Shown here piece after piece: positions 1 through 11,480 of a stretch of 64,000 bases of DNA. The notes beneath the pieces were generated by a model. That model made no database searches. It was not told the DNA's origin and saw nothing but the letters and a program-made list of their open reading frames with translations. Location: NCBI GenBank assembly GCA_006384855.1, contig VCJN01002889.1, positions 62,001 through 126,000 on the forward strand, written 5' to 3'. The number at the start of each line of letters is the position of its first letter. The stretch's first letter is position 1. The stretch comes from Tetraselmis striata. Lineage: Eukaryota; Chlorophyta; Chlorodendrophyceae; Chlorodendrales; Chlorodendraceae. The translations under genes and the position numbers were made by a program.

Positions 1-2654
1 CTTTACCAAGCTCCTCTCTTCCCCCATATCACCTCACTAGTTGTAAGCGGGGGCCGAATAAGCTTACATGCGGAGCTCTCAATGGGATAGGACTCGCCCA
101 AGTATGGACACCATGGGGGCATCGTTGTCTCAGCCGAAGCCCGCTATGGAGGAGGGGCTAGGACACACATGAGTTTGGCCGGAAACTTGAGCCACTCGTC
201 GAAGCGGGGTCCGCTAACCGCGCTTAATACGGTGCTTCTACTGTATTTGCACTCATTCTTAACTATACGAGCACCGTATATCATATAATCCTTACCCACC
301 CGGCCTTTAGAGGCCGCTTAATCGAGCTTACCCGCGAAAACTGCTCGCTTATCATGTCATCACAACGACCATCTGGCACCGCATGCCACTCGACTGCAGT
401 ACTTGTACATAAATTGTACGTGGTGGCGACGTGCGTGGCGGCGCGCAGCGCAAAATGTATGTTAGCCGTACCTCGCGGTAGCGCGTGCATGCTGATAACA
501 TGGCTCGTGGTCGCACGGTTGTAAGGGGATGATAATACTTTGAGTAAAACTTAGCAAACCTAATGTCATGTACCGATGACCCGGGTACATGGGCTCTTCT
601 AGAGACTGCTTGTGCGACCGCCGGTGACGACACCACCTGCGGCTCGGTAATTCACAAATAGTCGCGTCCGCAGCACACCTCGTGTAATTCACTTCTCGCA
701 GTCTCACAGCCAGACAACCTCTTGACAACTCTAAAACCTATTCTTTCGTAGCGAGACCCTCTCTAAAATTAGGCACATTTGGTGCTTCTGCCTCCCTAGA
801 TCGCTCGACTCTCGTTTCAAAAAAACAAACTCTACGGGTCGCTCTCTTGCGAGGGCGGACTCGGATACTACGGCCCAACCATGCCACTTTTCGTTTCGAC
901 AACGGTCACAACCTTGTCACATGAAACGACCAGCCTTGTTAAAGCTGTGTCTTTCCCTCTTGCCAGTCTCATACGACTGAGCACGCTTGTTCATTATCGT
1001 GTTGTGGCTTTTGGTTACTCGTTGGCCACCCGTAATTTGGCAATTACCGTTCTGGCGACTTCATAAGGCACGCCTATTGTTTTCGTTTCCCACAAAATTC
1101 GGCGACCTTTCGCCATCTCACATCTCCTACCATTATCTCCGCCTCAACCTTAGACTCGGAGTTGCGCTACGACGCACCAACGACGAATACCCATAACGGT
1201 CGTCACACTCGGGCTTGTTCTTTCCGTGCGCCACTTTTATACAGGCGGAGCCCGCGGTTGAGGCTTGACCGGCCAAAACCCTTATCTCAACAACTTAAGC
1301 CTCAAATCCAAAACCAAGTCCCTCAACCTTAAACCCTAACAAAACCTTAAACCTTAAGATCTCACAACAAAACATAACTTCAGTTTTCTTGACACGAAAC
1401 ATATCGAATATGTTTGCCACTGCGGCTTAATAGCGTTACACCGTTGGCACCACCACGCACGCACATTTGTTAGCTTGCTGGTAAGGCTGTGCATTGTTAT
1501 TTTCAATGGGCTGCTGTTCGGTCCCCGTAGCTCGCAAATTGCCGCTATATCAGAATAAAACAACCCTCTTTCAAATGAGTCGAGTCATTCGCTCGGTAGT
1601 TCCGATAAAGCTCGACAAGTCCTTGAGACCTCGACATCTCGTCGACAGGTCAGACACCCCCCTCAAAATGGCGTCGATAGTCCTACCCTCGGCTAGTTTT
1701 AATTCAAAACGAAATCAACGCCCGCCGAGTTGTATTTCACAACGGCCCACCAGGAGCGGAGGATCCTTGGTGCGGCACGGCCGGCGGCACTACCCCCATC
1801 TCCACGTGGTGGGCGCTGATAGCCCCTTGGACCCGTGCCCGGCTGGGTGCGGCAGGGGGCGTTTGTTAGCGGGGCGGCCGATTGTGGCGGGTCCTCGGAT
1901 CCTGCGACGACCGGGGAGCCAAACGGGGGGCTTTTCAAATAATACTCCCAGTCTCGGTAGCGCCTGCTTGCGCCGCCGGGCAACATTCATGTACGGGGGG
2001 CTGCTTAAAATCATACATGTACGACCTAGGGATTGCGTCGGCCTCTCCAAGGTCCACCAACATAGCAGGTCGGGAGGGGGTGTTAAGGACTCGGACGGGG
2101 GCATCCTACTCGCGAGGGGCGTTCGAAATAAATCGAGCTCTCGCTCCTCGGTACGACCCGCGACCGACCTGCAAAAGATCCGGCGTACCCCCCCAAACGA
2201 ATGTGTTCCACCTGTGAATCACTTGAATGCCGGCTTAATACGGCGGAGTGTTCGGCGACGCCGTGCGGCCGACACGTTCGAAAAACCCTCAGCCGTCCCA
2301 TGAGAACAGGCGAGGGCGGCGAGCGCGAGGAGACGGGAGCCCGGCACATAAAGGCGGGGGCGGGCGTAATAGGACGGAGAGCCCGGGCATCATTGCATCC
2401 ACTTAGGGGGCATGAGAGAGCAACCGGAGTGCACTAGGGGAGCCACGGCCATGCTTCGGGAGGAGTCAGTTTGCGGCAAGCCCGGTGTGACCCTGGACGG
2501 GTAACTACAACGACTAGGCGCGCTGCGGCGGCAAGCGGCGCGGGCGACCGGGACCGGCCTGCCGAACACGGAGCGACGACACACGGACGGGGGGTTCGCC
2601 TTTCCCCCTCCAGTGCCCCTTGGGAATCCTACCGCAAGAGCTTAGGCGCGCGAG
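1..2654. other. No gene recognised; low-homology left edge
   Basis: I see no conserved protein, splice-phased exon series or RNA gene here. Open frames such as those over 1494-2303 and 1790-2104 overlap on both strands in GC-rich DNA, carry no recognisable motif and are probably chance. Around 1290-1350 there is a stretch of degenerate C/A-rich DNA with CCCTAA-like words, which resembles eroded telomere-type repeat only weakly. Confidence 0.5.
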
Positions 2655-2660
2655 ATTAAG

Positions 2661-3250
2661 GCAGCATCGGCGGACCGCGGCCGAGGCCGGTGGATCGCCA
2701 CAGCCGGCGGGGCGGGGCAATCAGCGCCACGACCCACGGGATGTTTTCAGCGGTGGCGGCAGGTGGAGCCAAGACGCCGCACGGCGACCGTAGAAATCGA
2801 AATTGAAATTGAACAACGTGCTAGCATGCTGCCCTCCACCGCCCAAAATGAGTTGCTCTTAGGGCATGCTGTCTAACCGTGTAGTAGGGAACATTTGTAG
2901 TGTAATCATAGCTCAATCTACCGGCCATCCTCTTTCGTTTCGAAACCCCGCCTCCTTCTATCACGTGATAAGAGTTGCGTCATGTTCCGGATAACTACGC
3001 GCGGTCGCCGGTACGAGCGACTGCCGCTAATTGGCAGTGCGGGGAATACGAATACAGTACTCGCTCCGCCCAAAAGGTTATCTTGAAATTGTAATGCACC
3101 GGCACCGCGCAATCTTTGGTCGTCGTGCCGCGTCTTGGCTCCACCCGCCGCCATCGCTGAAAATATCCCGAAGATCGCCCCACCGCGCCGGTTGTGGCGG
3201 TCCGCCGGCCTCGGCCGCGGTCCGCCGATGCTGCCTCCATCTCCCCCGCC
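2661..3250. repeat. Large inverted repeat (two ~140-bp arms)
   Basis: The stretch beginning at 2661 (starts GGCAGCATCGGCGGACCGCG) through about 2800 reappears as its reverse complement from about 3250 down to 3110. Both arms include a segment reading GGTGGAGCCAAGACG. The arms are separated by about 310 bp of less GC-rich sequence and match imperfectly, at roughly 80 percent or better by eye in the core. This could be a foldback element or two inverted copies of a dispersed repeat. No transposase is present. Confidence 0.75.
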
Positions 3251-4974
3251 CGAGCTCTTGAGCCCCAGGAGCGCTAAGCCGCATCAGCAACATGTAAGGA
3301 TTGTGTTAGGACCCGGATGTCTACAAGATGTTAGGACATGTATGTATACAACAGAGCGCCATGCTTGTGGAACAACTCTATATATATATGCGGGTTCTGA
3401 TCTAAACATGTTTATGGGGTTTCAAAACAATGTAACTATCCTAGTGCGACCCGAACGGTCTGTTGGTGGTTTGAACCGGTTAATTTACCGGTACCACAAG
3501 GTTTCAAAACGGGCTGCCCCATCGCCCGCGGGCCAAGCGCTCCCTACCGGGTTGCTACTTAGGACAGCCCCTAGCACCTCGCACGCCACTGTCACTATCC
3601 GGCAGCCGAGCATCAACACCTAAGTTTTCCCCCTTTTCGTACCCAATTTTCCCCGCCCCCATGACAAGACTGGCACCAGTGAAACCCTTGCAACGTCTCA
3701 AAGACGGCCGTTTAGGTAGCGATCCAGCTAATACGGAAAGCCCTGGGTAGGCGACGCTCCGTTATAGTCGACAAGCAAATTGCCGAGCGAAGTATTTTGC
3801 GAGACTAATTAAGTCAGGGACAGAATTTCCAGCACTGTTGGATCACCGCGTCTAAAGCATTGCCATCAAAATACCCGGCAATGACCACGAGAGGTCCGCC
3901 CTATAGGCGTATACATGTTTGGGCGTCGACCCATGAGAGCAATGCGAGTTGGGGCAAGCCCCATCCCGCGGAGCAAAGCATTTCGGGAGTGTGATACATT
4001 GCAACAAAAAGGCAATGTGAGGGAGGGCCCGATGTCAAAACTGGAAAAAGTTCCCATTCCCAGTAAAATCTTGCAGGGCGCGCCGTGAAGGGAGGGGGGG
4101 ACCCCGCCCAAAATAAGGGCAGTTTATAAGTCCTCAGGTGTAGTTGACGCAATAACGTGATTACCTGTACCAATAAAAATCTGCAAACTCCGGAACTAAC
4201 AGCCCCAAGTTATGACGGTGATACCCCCACCGCGGGCACTCCACCAACATATATGTTCGATGGTCTCAGATTCACCTCCGCGACATGCAGAGCAGTGTTC
4301 AAGGAACCGCTCAGGCATGGCACGAATCCGGGCCGATCGGCGGGCAGTGAGAAATATTCGGGTGCGTACACGGTAATTGTATCTAAAACCCGGCCACAAC
4401 CCCCGCGGGGACACCAACACCGTACTATGGCAACGGGTTTGACGCATGGACACGTATGCCTGTACCCCCCAGGTGCGTGCTAACGGGCGCCGACGAATAA
4501 CTGCGTAACGCTGCCGACGTACCAGTACCCATACTGTACTGCTGTGAATTACAAAAAGGGCAGTAACAAATCCACCTACTGCTGCTAAAAGTGGTATCTC
4601 CATACTAAAAGATCAACACATACTGTACTGGTAGCGATTGTCGTTGGATACACCGATACACGAGAGAGTCCTGTCCCGGGGGCGAAAAAAAACAAAAAAA
4701 ACGAGAGAGTCGTCAAGATAAGGCACGGAAAGTACTGGGGAAGGGAAAGTAATCACGGAAAGTACGGGTAGTCCCGCCAGTTATTATTCGGCAGTCGACC
4801 AGTAGTAGTATACGGTACTTTGCCTTCGCCCGACTCTACCCCATGTGACTAAATTTATGGTATTTTAAATTTATTATGGTATTTTATTCTTTTAATTAAT
4901 AGTAAATCTCCATTTTAAATTAAAACTCCCAAATCAAAAATTACCCCCTGTGTTCAGAGTAATATAAAGTAATA
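3251..4974. other. Intergenic, no gene seen; dispersed repeats
   Basis: No gene is recognisable. The stretch 3395-3610 is one copy of a dispersed repeat listed separately. Around 4533-4600 is a copy of a short motif (GAATTACAAAAAGGGCA) that recurs near 26338 and, diverged, near 56264. The sequence turns AT-rich at 4830-4990. Confidence 0.5.
3395..3610 (+). repeat. Dispersed repeat R1, copy 1
   Basis: This stretch shares ordered blocks with 26605-26810: CCTAGTGCGA, then a run ending TTACCGGTACC, GGGCTGCC followed by ATCGCCCGCG, and GCTACTTAGGACAGCC. Spacing is similar but the copies have diverged by indels and substitutions. The nature of the element is unknown. Copy 2 lies just upstream of a degraded ORF, so it might be a terminal or regulatory part of a mobile element. 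Confidence 0.65.
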
Positions 4975-5225
4975 AAAAGTAAAGTAAAGTTCGCCCCGGG
5001 ACATCGGCCGAAGCCGCCCCAGCACTTGACCTCGTGCGCCAACTGCAGTCGTAGGTCTGGCATAGCCCGTCGACCATTGCCTCATTCGAACCCCGAAGGG
5101 CTAATGCATCAACCGAGTAAACCCAGGACACGCCGGGCCGATATTGCCGAAATACATCGGCCAAGAATCGAACCCGGGTCTCTCGCACACGAGACGACCG
5201 CTCTACCAAGAGGCGAACAAGGGAT
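4975..5225 (-). mobile_element. tRNA-derived SINE, copy 1
   Basis: Read on the minus strand, the head (5225-5155) carries an A-box-like CTTGGTAGAGCGG and a B-box-like GGGTTCGATTC at tRNA-like spacing. It is followed by a body shared with copies at 16262-16480 (+) and 38735-38995 (-). Shared body blocks include GATGCATTAGCCCTT, a TGAGGCAATGG-like block and GGCGCACGAGGTCAAGTGC. The element ends in an ACTTTACTTTTTATTA-type 3' tail. The tRNA head plus a family-specific body and simple tail is the standard SINE layout. It encodes no protein and would depend on a LINE partner. Confidence 0.8.
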
Positions 5226-7254
5226 GCACCTTGTATCTTGTACCTTGTACCTATTATAAAGTAATATTTTGCTGGAGCTCATGTTTTGGCACGTTTGACT
5301 CGCAAACACATCGGCGATGGCAGCCAAAGGGCTTGTTACATTGCATGTTGCACACCACATTAATTCGCTACATGCGTACATCAGTCAAAAATAATCATAG
5401 TATCATCAGCAGGGGGTGCTAGGGGTTCTTGGGGTGTTGCTTGACCCTGCTCAGCTAGCAGGTCGCTAACCTCTACATCAATCAGCGCATCCTCAACCAT
5501 GTTCAGCACATTATTGACGTAGTTCTCCAGCAAGCGCAAATTCACATATATAGCAATACTACACCACCACCACATTCTCATGTTTGAGAGAAGCGCGGGT
5601 CTTGGTGGCCACGCGCATGTGGACGATATTCGTGCGCTCCACAGGGCATGCGGCGGGCGAGCATGTCAAGATGCGGGGAGCAATCTCCCTCCGAAGGCAT
5701 GGCTTGACGCAATTACTCCACCACAACAATGCACATTATGCGGCCTGGCACTGGCTGTGCCAATCGGCTGCGTACCGACGGGGTGCTAGCCGGTTCGCCC
5801 GCCATGACGCATGCTAGTGGCACAAGCAGTCGCCTCCTCGCCTGCCCGGGACGTGGCGCCTAGCTCTGCTGGGCGGGGGGGACGGCAGTGCGCAGTTTAC
5901 TTCACTCTTTACAGGTTCTGGTACTCAAAATAACACTGACGCATCGCGCGTGTCTAGCGCGTAGCGGGGCCCGGTGCGTGCCGCGCGCTCGGGGCAATTT
6001 CTTACTAGTTCCCCTACCTCTTGGGTGGTGCGGAGGAAAAGGAGAGCCACGTCCGAAATCGCCTGGAATACGAGAGAATTGATACCGGTCGCAATACGGT
6101 TTTATTACGGATTTTTAGGCGTCCTCCGTCCGTCCTCCGTCCGTCCGTCCGTCCTCCGTCATACGCGCTTCGTGTGTGAACCGTCATACGTTCGGTGTTC
6201 GCTCGTTTGATTTCACGGTACAGGTACGAGTACGGCTCATTTCTGAATGGATGCGCGTGTATTCTAGTCCTGGCACGTCATATATCCGTCTGATACGCCA
6301 AAACAACGTGGTACCTCAGCGCGTTTTTACTGCTGAATCAGCAAGCGAGACTTGCCCTCTTTATTTTTACAGGGACTATACGGTGGTCCAAGTAGCGACT
6401 AAATCACTAAATGCAGTAAAATGATGCTGTAAAAAGGGGTCGCCGCGGTGCGGGGGCAGTCCGCCGACCCGGGGCCCGGCGTCCGTCGACGGACGGGCGG
6501 CGGTCGAACGACGGCGTCCGGCGTCCGGTGCCGGTACAGGCGGCGGGCATGGCGATTCGCGCCGTGCCCGCCCCGTAGACCTGACGACCGGCCCGACCTG
6601 CGCGGCCTCGTGCGGGATGCGGGCCGCCTGTAGGCGGCTTGTACTGTATTGCTGATCTTGTAGTGCTGCTTTTGGGGGGGGGGGGGATACAACTTTTAGC
6701 GGTGGGTTGGGTACTGGCCTTTTTGTAATGCACACCAGTAGTCAGCGGCCCGCTTTGACGCGGCTTGCAGATTTAATCTGTTTTACAAAATAATACGTCT
6801 CTTTTGAAAAATAAATTACTGACAAATTTAACGCTAAAAGCAGTATTACCCGGAAAAACACAGTATTACAAGATCAGCACTACAAGCGGCCCGAATCCCG
6901 CACGGCCGCACCACGCTCAACCGAAGAGGTAGGGGCACCTCCACAAATACCCGGCGCGAAGCGCCGCTTAGTAGTCAATCACTATTAACTAAAACCCCCA
7001 AATAATAAACATAAAAAATATCGGTATAGCTACATGTGGCCCAGGTATACATGTGACCAATAAACCCAACAGCCCGTAGTGGTCGCGGCCGAGTCGCCTC
7101 AACCAAACCCCGCGCCCGTAGTCGCCATACAGTGCCGGTACAGTAATCCTTCCGTTGCCTAATTTTAAGTCACGCTCTCTCCCGTGTAACCAACCCCAAC
7201 AACCCGCAGCAAGGCGTCGCACGGCGGCTCGGCAGCAGGGCGTGCACAGTCAGT
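5226..7254. other. Intergenic, no gene seen; CCGT microsatellite
   Basis: No conserved coding sequence was found. A short CCGT-type microsatellite lies at about 6119-6160, a very GC-rich block at 6440-6630, and a G run at 6674-6686. The last few hundred bases would contain the promoter and 5' UTR of the PAS1-like gene, but I cannot point to a specific promoter element. Confidence 0.45.
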
Positions 7255-10200
7255 ATGGGCCGAGCCAGCGGTCTGGCACGCGAGCACCTGCGCGCGTATC
7301 TGCAGGAGCTGTGCCTGGCGGAGGCGCCGGATTCGCCAGCCCTGCGGCGCCCCGATGTGGAGGACGCCAAGTACGACGACGTGGAGCAGCGGTGCGTGTG
7401 GGCCGCACAAAGCTCCTGGGATCTAGTATGAGCAGGCGTGCGTGTGGTGTGAGTGGGTAGGGCAGGAAAGGCGTGTTTCTCACATAACACTGACGCCTGG
7501 GTACGCTGAAAGTTAGAGAGCAACGGGGGGGGGGGGGGGGGGGGGGCTGCTCCCGCGTCTACCATGCGCTGTCGCCCCGCGTTCCAGTCTGCCGAAGTGT
7601 CGCACCAGTCAGCACGCCGTGCCTGTCTGTGCAGGGAGGCGGCGGACCTGGCAGAGGGCGCGGTGCTACGGGCCACACTGCGAGCGGGCGAAGGGGGCTC
7701 CTCTCCGGCGTCAGGAGACCTGGTGAGCGCATGCTGCCCTCGAAGCACCATAGGGCGGTGGGGCACCTCCCAGCTTCTTTCCCATACGCTGGACATGTAC
7801 CCGGTGTGCAAGGGAGCCTGCACTGCTCGCCGGCACTCGAGTGAGGTGCCCCCTCACGCGGTGCTGCAGGTGCTGGTGCACTATGTCTGCCGGCGTAGCG
7901 GCGGCGCCGTGCTGGCGGGCTCCCGCGAGGAGCACGGCGGCACTGGCGCGCCGGTGCCTTTCCTTCTAGGCGGCAAGGGACGCCGGGCGCCCAGGTCCCC
8001 CCCCCCCCCCCCCACCCCCCCTTTCTCACCCCTCCTGCCCACACCCTCAGCATGCCCAAGTGTCAGTGTTAACCGTCCTCGCACGCCGCACCCACACTCG
8101 CGCGCCCCTACCAGATCCTGGGAGCTCTGCGTGCAGCAGATGGAACAGGGCGAGGTCTGCGTGATCACCAGCACGCCCGCCTACGGTTACGAGCACCCTG
8201 CGTGCGGCATGAGGTGCCCCCCCCCACTTCCCTTACCAATGCAGCGACAGTTGCCGGTATTCAGCTGCTTCGGGTTGACAGCTAATTAGTTGGTGGCCCG
8301 CTTCTGCCCTTCTGGGTGCAGCCGGCCGGAGCAGGCGGGCGCGGACGAGAAGCTGGAGTTCGAGCTGGAGCTGCTGCGATGGTACCCCGCAGAGGTGCCC
8401 CCCCGCCCTGGCCGGCTGGAGAAGGGTGGTGGTGTATTTTATTTTTTTTGGGGGGGGGGGGGGGGGGGGGGGCGGGGCACTGTCGATGTGCCGCAGAGTC
8501 TGAAGCGGGGAGGCGGGCTGCCCCGTGCCGGCAGGACTGCGGCGCGGTGGGCCTCTCCCCTGGCGACGACGCCGGCCCTATCTTCAAGCGCGTGCTCGCG
8601 GAGGGCGGCGGCTGGGAGCGGCCGCGCGAGCCCTTTGAGGTGCTCGTGGATTGCACGCTGCGGCAGCCAAGCGCCGCCGGCGAGCTGGGCACGGTGCGCA
8701 GCCAGGCCCGCCCCGCCCCGCCCCGCGCCTGCATGGCCACCGCGCGCCGGGCGCTGAGCGCTGAGGCAGTGTGTCTGTACGTACCGGTGGGTTCCGTGTG
8801 CTGCGCAGGGGGCGGTGGTGTCCAGCCATGAAGCGGTGGAGGTCGCCCTGGGCGCTGGGCAGGTGGGCGGGGCCTGCTACTCAGCCGGCATTGCCTGCCC
8901 AATGCTTAGTGGACCCGCCCCGTGCAGCCCCGCCTCCCCTGCCCCCACCGCACACGCGGCACCCATGCCCGCCTGCCCCGCACAGGTGGGGCCCCACCTG
9001 GAGGCCGCCCTCTGCTCCATGCTCAAGGGCGAGCGCGCGGCGTTCCTGTCCCCGGCTGACCCCGGGCCCGCCTGGAGGCTGCCCTGCGGGGGCAGCGCGG
9101 GGCAGCTGCTGGAGTACGAGCTGCACCTGCGGCGCATCGTTCAGGTGCGGCCGCCCCCCCCCCCCCCCCCCCCCTTCTGCCGACCCATGCAGGCCAAGCC
9201 CCAAGCCCCAAGAAACCCTCTCAGGCGGCGCGCCTGGAACGCCCCGCCCCTCACCCACTGCCCTGCCCTCCCGTCCGCGGCGGCGCAGGTGAGGGACATG
9301 ACCGGCGACGGCAGCGTCACCAAGCGGCGCGTCCGCGACGGAGTGGGCGAGTTCCCGATGGACTGCCCGCTGGAGGACTGCGCCGTGCGGGTGCACTACA
9401 AACGTGCGTCCCCCCTTGCCCCCAACAAACCCTCCGGGCGCCTTTTGTCGCATTGGCCGCGTCGGCGTGTTTGTGGGCGACGCCCTGAGGGCCGTCCCCG
9501 CGTTGGCGGCCGGCGCAGTCCGCGCGGCCGGCGCAGAGGTTTACGACACCCGGGCAGCCGGCCCGCCGGCGGAGTTTGCGCTCGGCGACGGCGCCTTCCC
9601 TCCGGTGAGTGCCCCCCGTCGGCGCGGCATCGCGTGTGCACACCGTGACGGGGTGGATGGACGGCCGGATGGCTGTCGCGTCTCGCCCCTGCCCCCTGTT
9701 GGAGCCGCCACTCGCCGCGTCGGCCGATCCCTTGCCAATATGCCACGCTGAGAATGCTTTGGCTCTCCTCACCCATGCATTTGGCGCCCCTCTCTGCGGA
9801 ACCCTAGGGCATGGAGATGGCCGTGCGCCTGATGACGCCGCAGGAGGTCTCTGTGGTAAGAGCCGAAGCCAAGTACGCGTACGACACGCCGGGGCTGAGC
9901 CCTCAGGTACCCTAAGCGCCAAACCCTAAACCATGGTGGATGACGAAGGGACAGTCACCATACCCATAATGATTAGGGTTTTCAGGGTTATGGTGTAGAT
10001 TGGAACGCGGTTTCAAAACCCTAAGTATGTAGGATTAGGGGTTTACCAACCCTAAGCCAGAAATACACACCCTAACACCTGAACTCACACACACCAGTAC
10101 CCTAAAAGACCGCCTCTCCAGCAGCTCCATTACTTTCCCTGGTGAGGGCCATTCTCAGCAACTTCCACCCGCACCGCTTGCCTTGCTGCAGGCAACACCG

Positions 10201-11480
10201 GTGCCGGTCGCGGCCGGGCTGGCGGTGGAATGGGAGATCGAGCTGCTGGACTTTGACAAGGCCCCCAATTGGCATCCCATGCCGGCGGCGGAGCGCATCC
10301 CGGTCGGCGGCCCCAGCCCCCAGCCCTGGCCCCGGCCGCTGGCGCCTCGGCCATGGCATGTGGCTGCCCGAGCGGCAGCGATGGCTTTAAAGCAAATGTG
10401 ATGGGGCGATGGGGGCATGCATGTGTGTGTCGGGGGTGGAGGGGGGGGGGGGGAGGGGGTCAGGGGTGCTCCTTGACACGCTGCCTGTTACCTGTGCGGG
10501 GTTGATTAGGTCATCCATGAGGGCAAGCGGACAACAGAGAAAGTGAGAGGTTGCAAAGGGGGGGGGGGGGGGGGGGTTCTTCTTAATGCGATGCATTCGC
10601 GCTGTTTAGAGATGTGTGTGGGTAACTCGGCGGCATTTTCAAAACAACTTTAGCTCACGTAAAGGATTTTGCTTTTTATGCAGACAGGGAGGGGGCATGA
10701 CTAACGTGTCCATCTATTCCAGGTATCTATGTATGCATCTGTCCTGGAGTCATTCATTATTAGACGAATGTTCTCGCGCACCTTTCTGCCTCCCCCCCAG
10801 GCCACCTCGTGCTGACCCCGTGGCTTGTCCCCGTTTGCAGCTGATCGAGAGCATGAAGGCGGCGGCCAACAAGCTGTTTGGGGACAAGCGCTACGCGCAC
10901 GCCAAGGCCAAGTACCAAAAGGCGCTGAAGGTGCCCTCGCCCCGGGGGGGGCGTATTCCCTCGGCCTTTCCTCCCCGGGCAGCACTGAAGCGCGCATCCC
11001 CCGCGGCAGGTTGTCAACCACACGTTTGACGCGAGCTCGGAGGAGGAGCAGGACGGCCTGGCCGCCCTGCGGGCCGCGCTCAACCTCAACATGGCGGCTG
11101 TGCTGCACAAGGTGGGGCCGCCAGCGCCGCCCGCACGCACCCCCTGCTGCACCGCTGTGCCGGGGCGCCGCGTGCGACGTGACTGACGGTGGGCGGTTCG
11201 GGCGCGCCCGCAGGAAGAGGACTACTCGGGCGCCGTCGCGTGGAGCAACAAGGTGCTGGAGGAGGACGCGGACCACGCCAAGGCGCTGTACCGGCGCGGG
11301 AACGCGTACCTGGAGGCCGGCGAGTACGCCTCGGCCGTCGCGGACTTTGTGCGCTACGGCGCCGCCGCGCCGTCCGACGGCGCGCACGCGGAGGCCATGG
11401 TGGACCGCGCCAGGAGGCGGGAGGCGGCCGCGGCCGCGCGGCAGCGGGAGCAAATGAAAGGGTTCCTGGCGGGGAGGTAG
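7255..11480 (+). CDS. PAS1: PASTICCINO1-like FKBP-TPR immunophilin
   Basis: Exons 7255-7391, 7635-7722, 7870-7994, 8115-8213, 8322-8394, 8535-8693, 8809-8862, 8986-9144, 9289-9403, 9537-9604, 9808-9906, 10192-10302, 10841-10930, 11010-11111 and 11214-11480 join in frame to 581 residues. Three FKBP-like domains (about 55-174, 175-298, 299-425) are followed by TPR repeats (430-560). Diagnostic of PAS1 are GWERPREPFE in domain 2 and the stretches VRDMTGDG and DGVGEFPMDCPL in domain 3. TPR motifs include NKLFGDKRYAHAKAKYQKAL and ALYRRGNAYLEAGEYASA. In plants PAS1 is an immunophilin scaffold linked to very-long-chain fatty acid elongation at the ER and to cell division control. The protein stops soon after the TPRs (KGFLAGR), shorter than the ~635-residue Arabidopsis protein. 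The first exon has no clear homologue, so the start is the least certain part. Confidence 0.9.
9907..10130 (+). repeat. Interstitial telomere-like CCCTAA/TTAGGG motifs
   Basis: Within intron 11 of the PAS1-like gene, words such as AAACCCTAAACC, TTAGGGTTTTCAGGGTT and repeated ACCCTAA occur in both orientations over about 200 bp. They match the plant/algal telomere unit TTTAGGG only loosely and are not a regular array. They could be a degenerate interstitial telomeric stretch or chance A/C-rich words. Confidence 0.5.

Noticed and set aside
5155-5225. tRNA gene (minus strand)
   Set aside because: A- and B-box-like sequences are present, but the acceptor and anticodon stems do not fold into a full cloverleaf, and the sequence continues into a body shared with two other loci. 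It is a SINE head, not a tRNA gene.
9404-9536. In-frame extension of PAS1 exon 9 or an exon starting near 9462
   Set aside because: The peptide GVFVGDALRAVPAL looks plausible, but there is no AG acceptor between 9404 and about 9486. The acceptor at 9536 is in phase and leads straight to the conserved VYDTR.
8277-9930. Several 150-280-codon ORFs on both strands over the PAS1 gene
   Set aside because: They are shadow frames in GC-rich DNA. The spliced, in-phase FKBP-TPR model accounts for this region.
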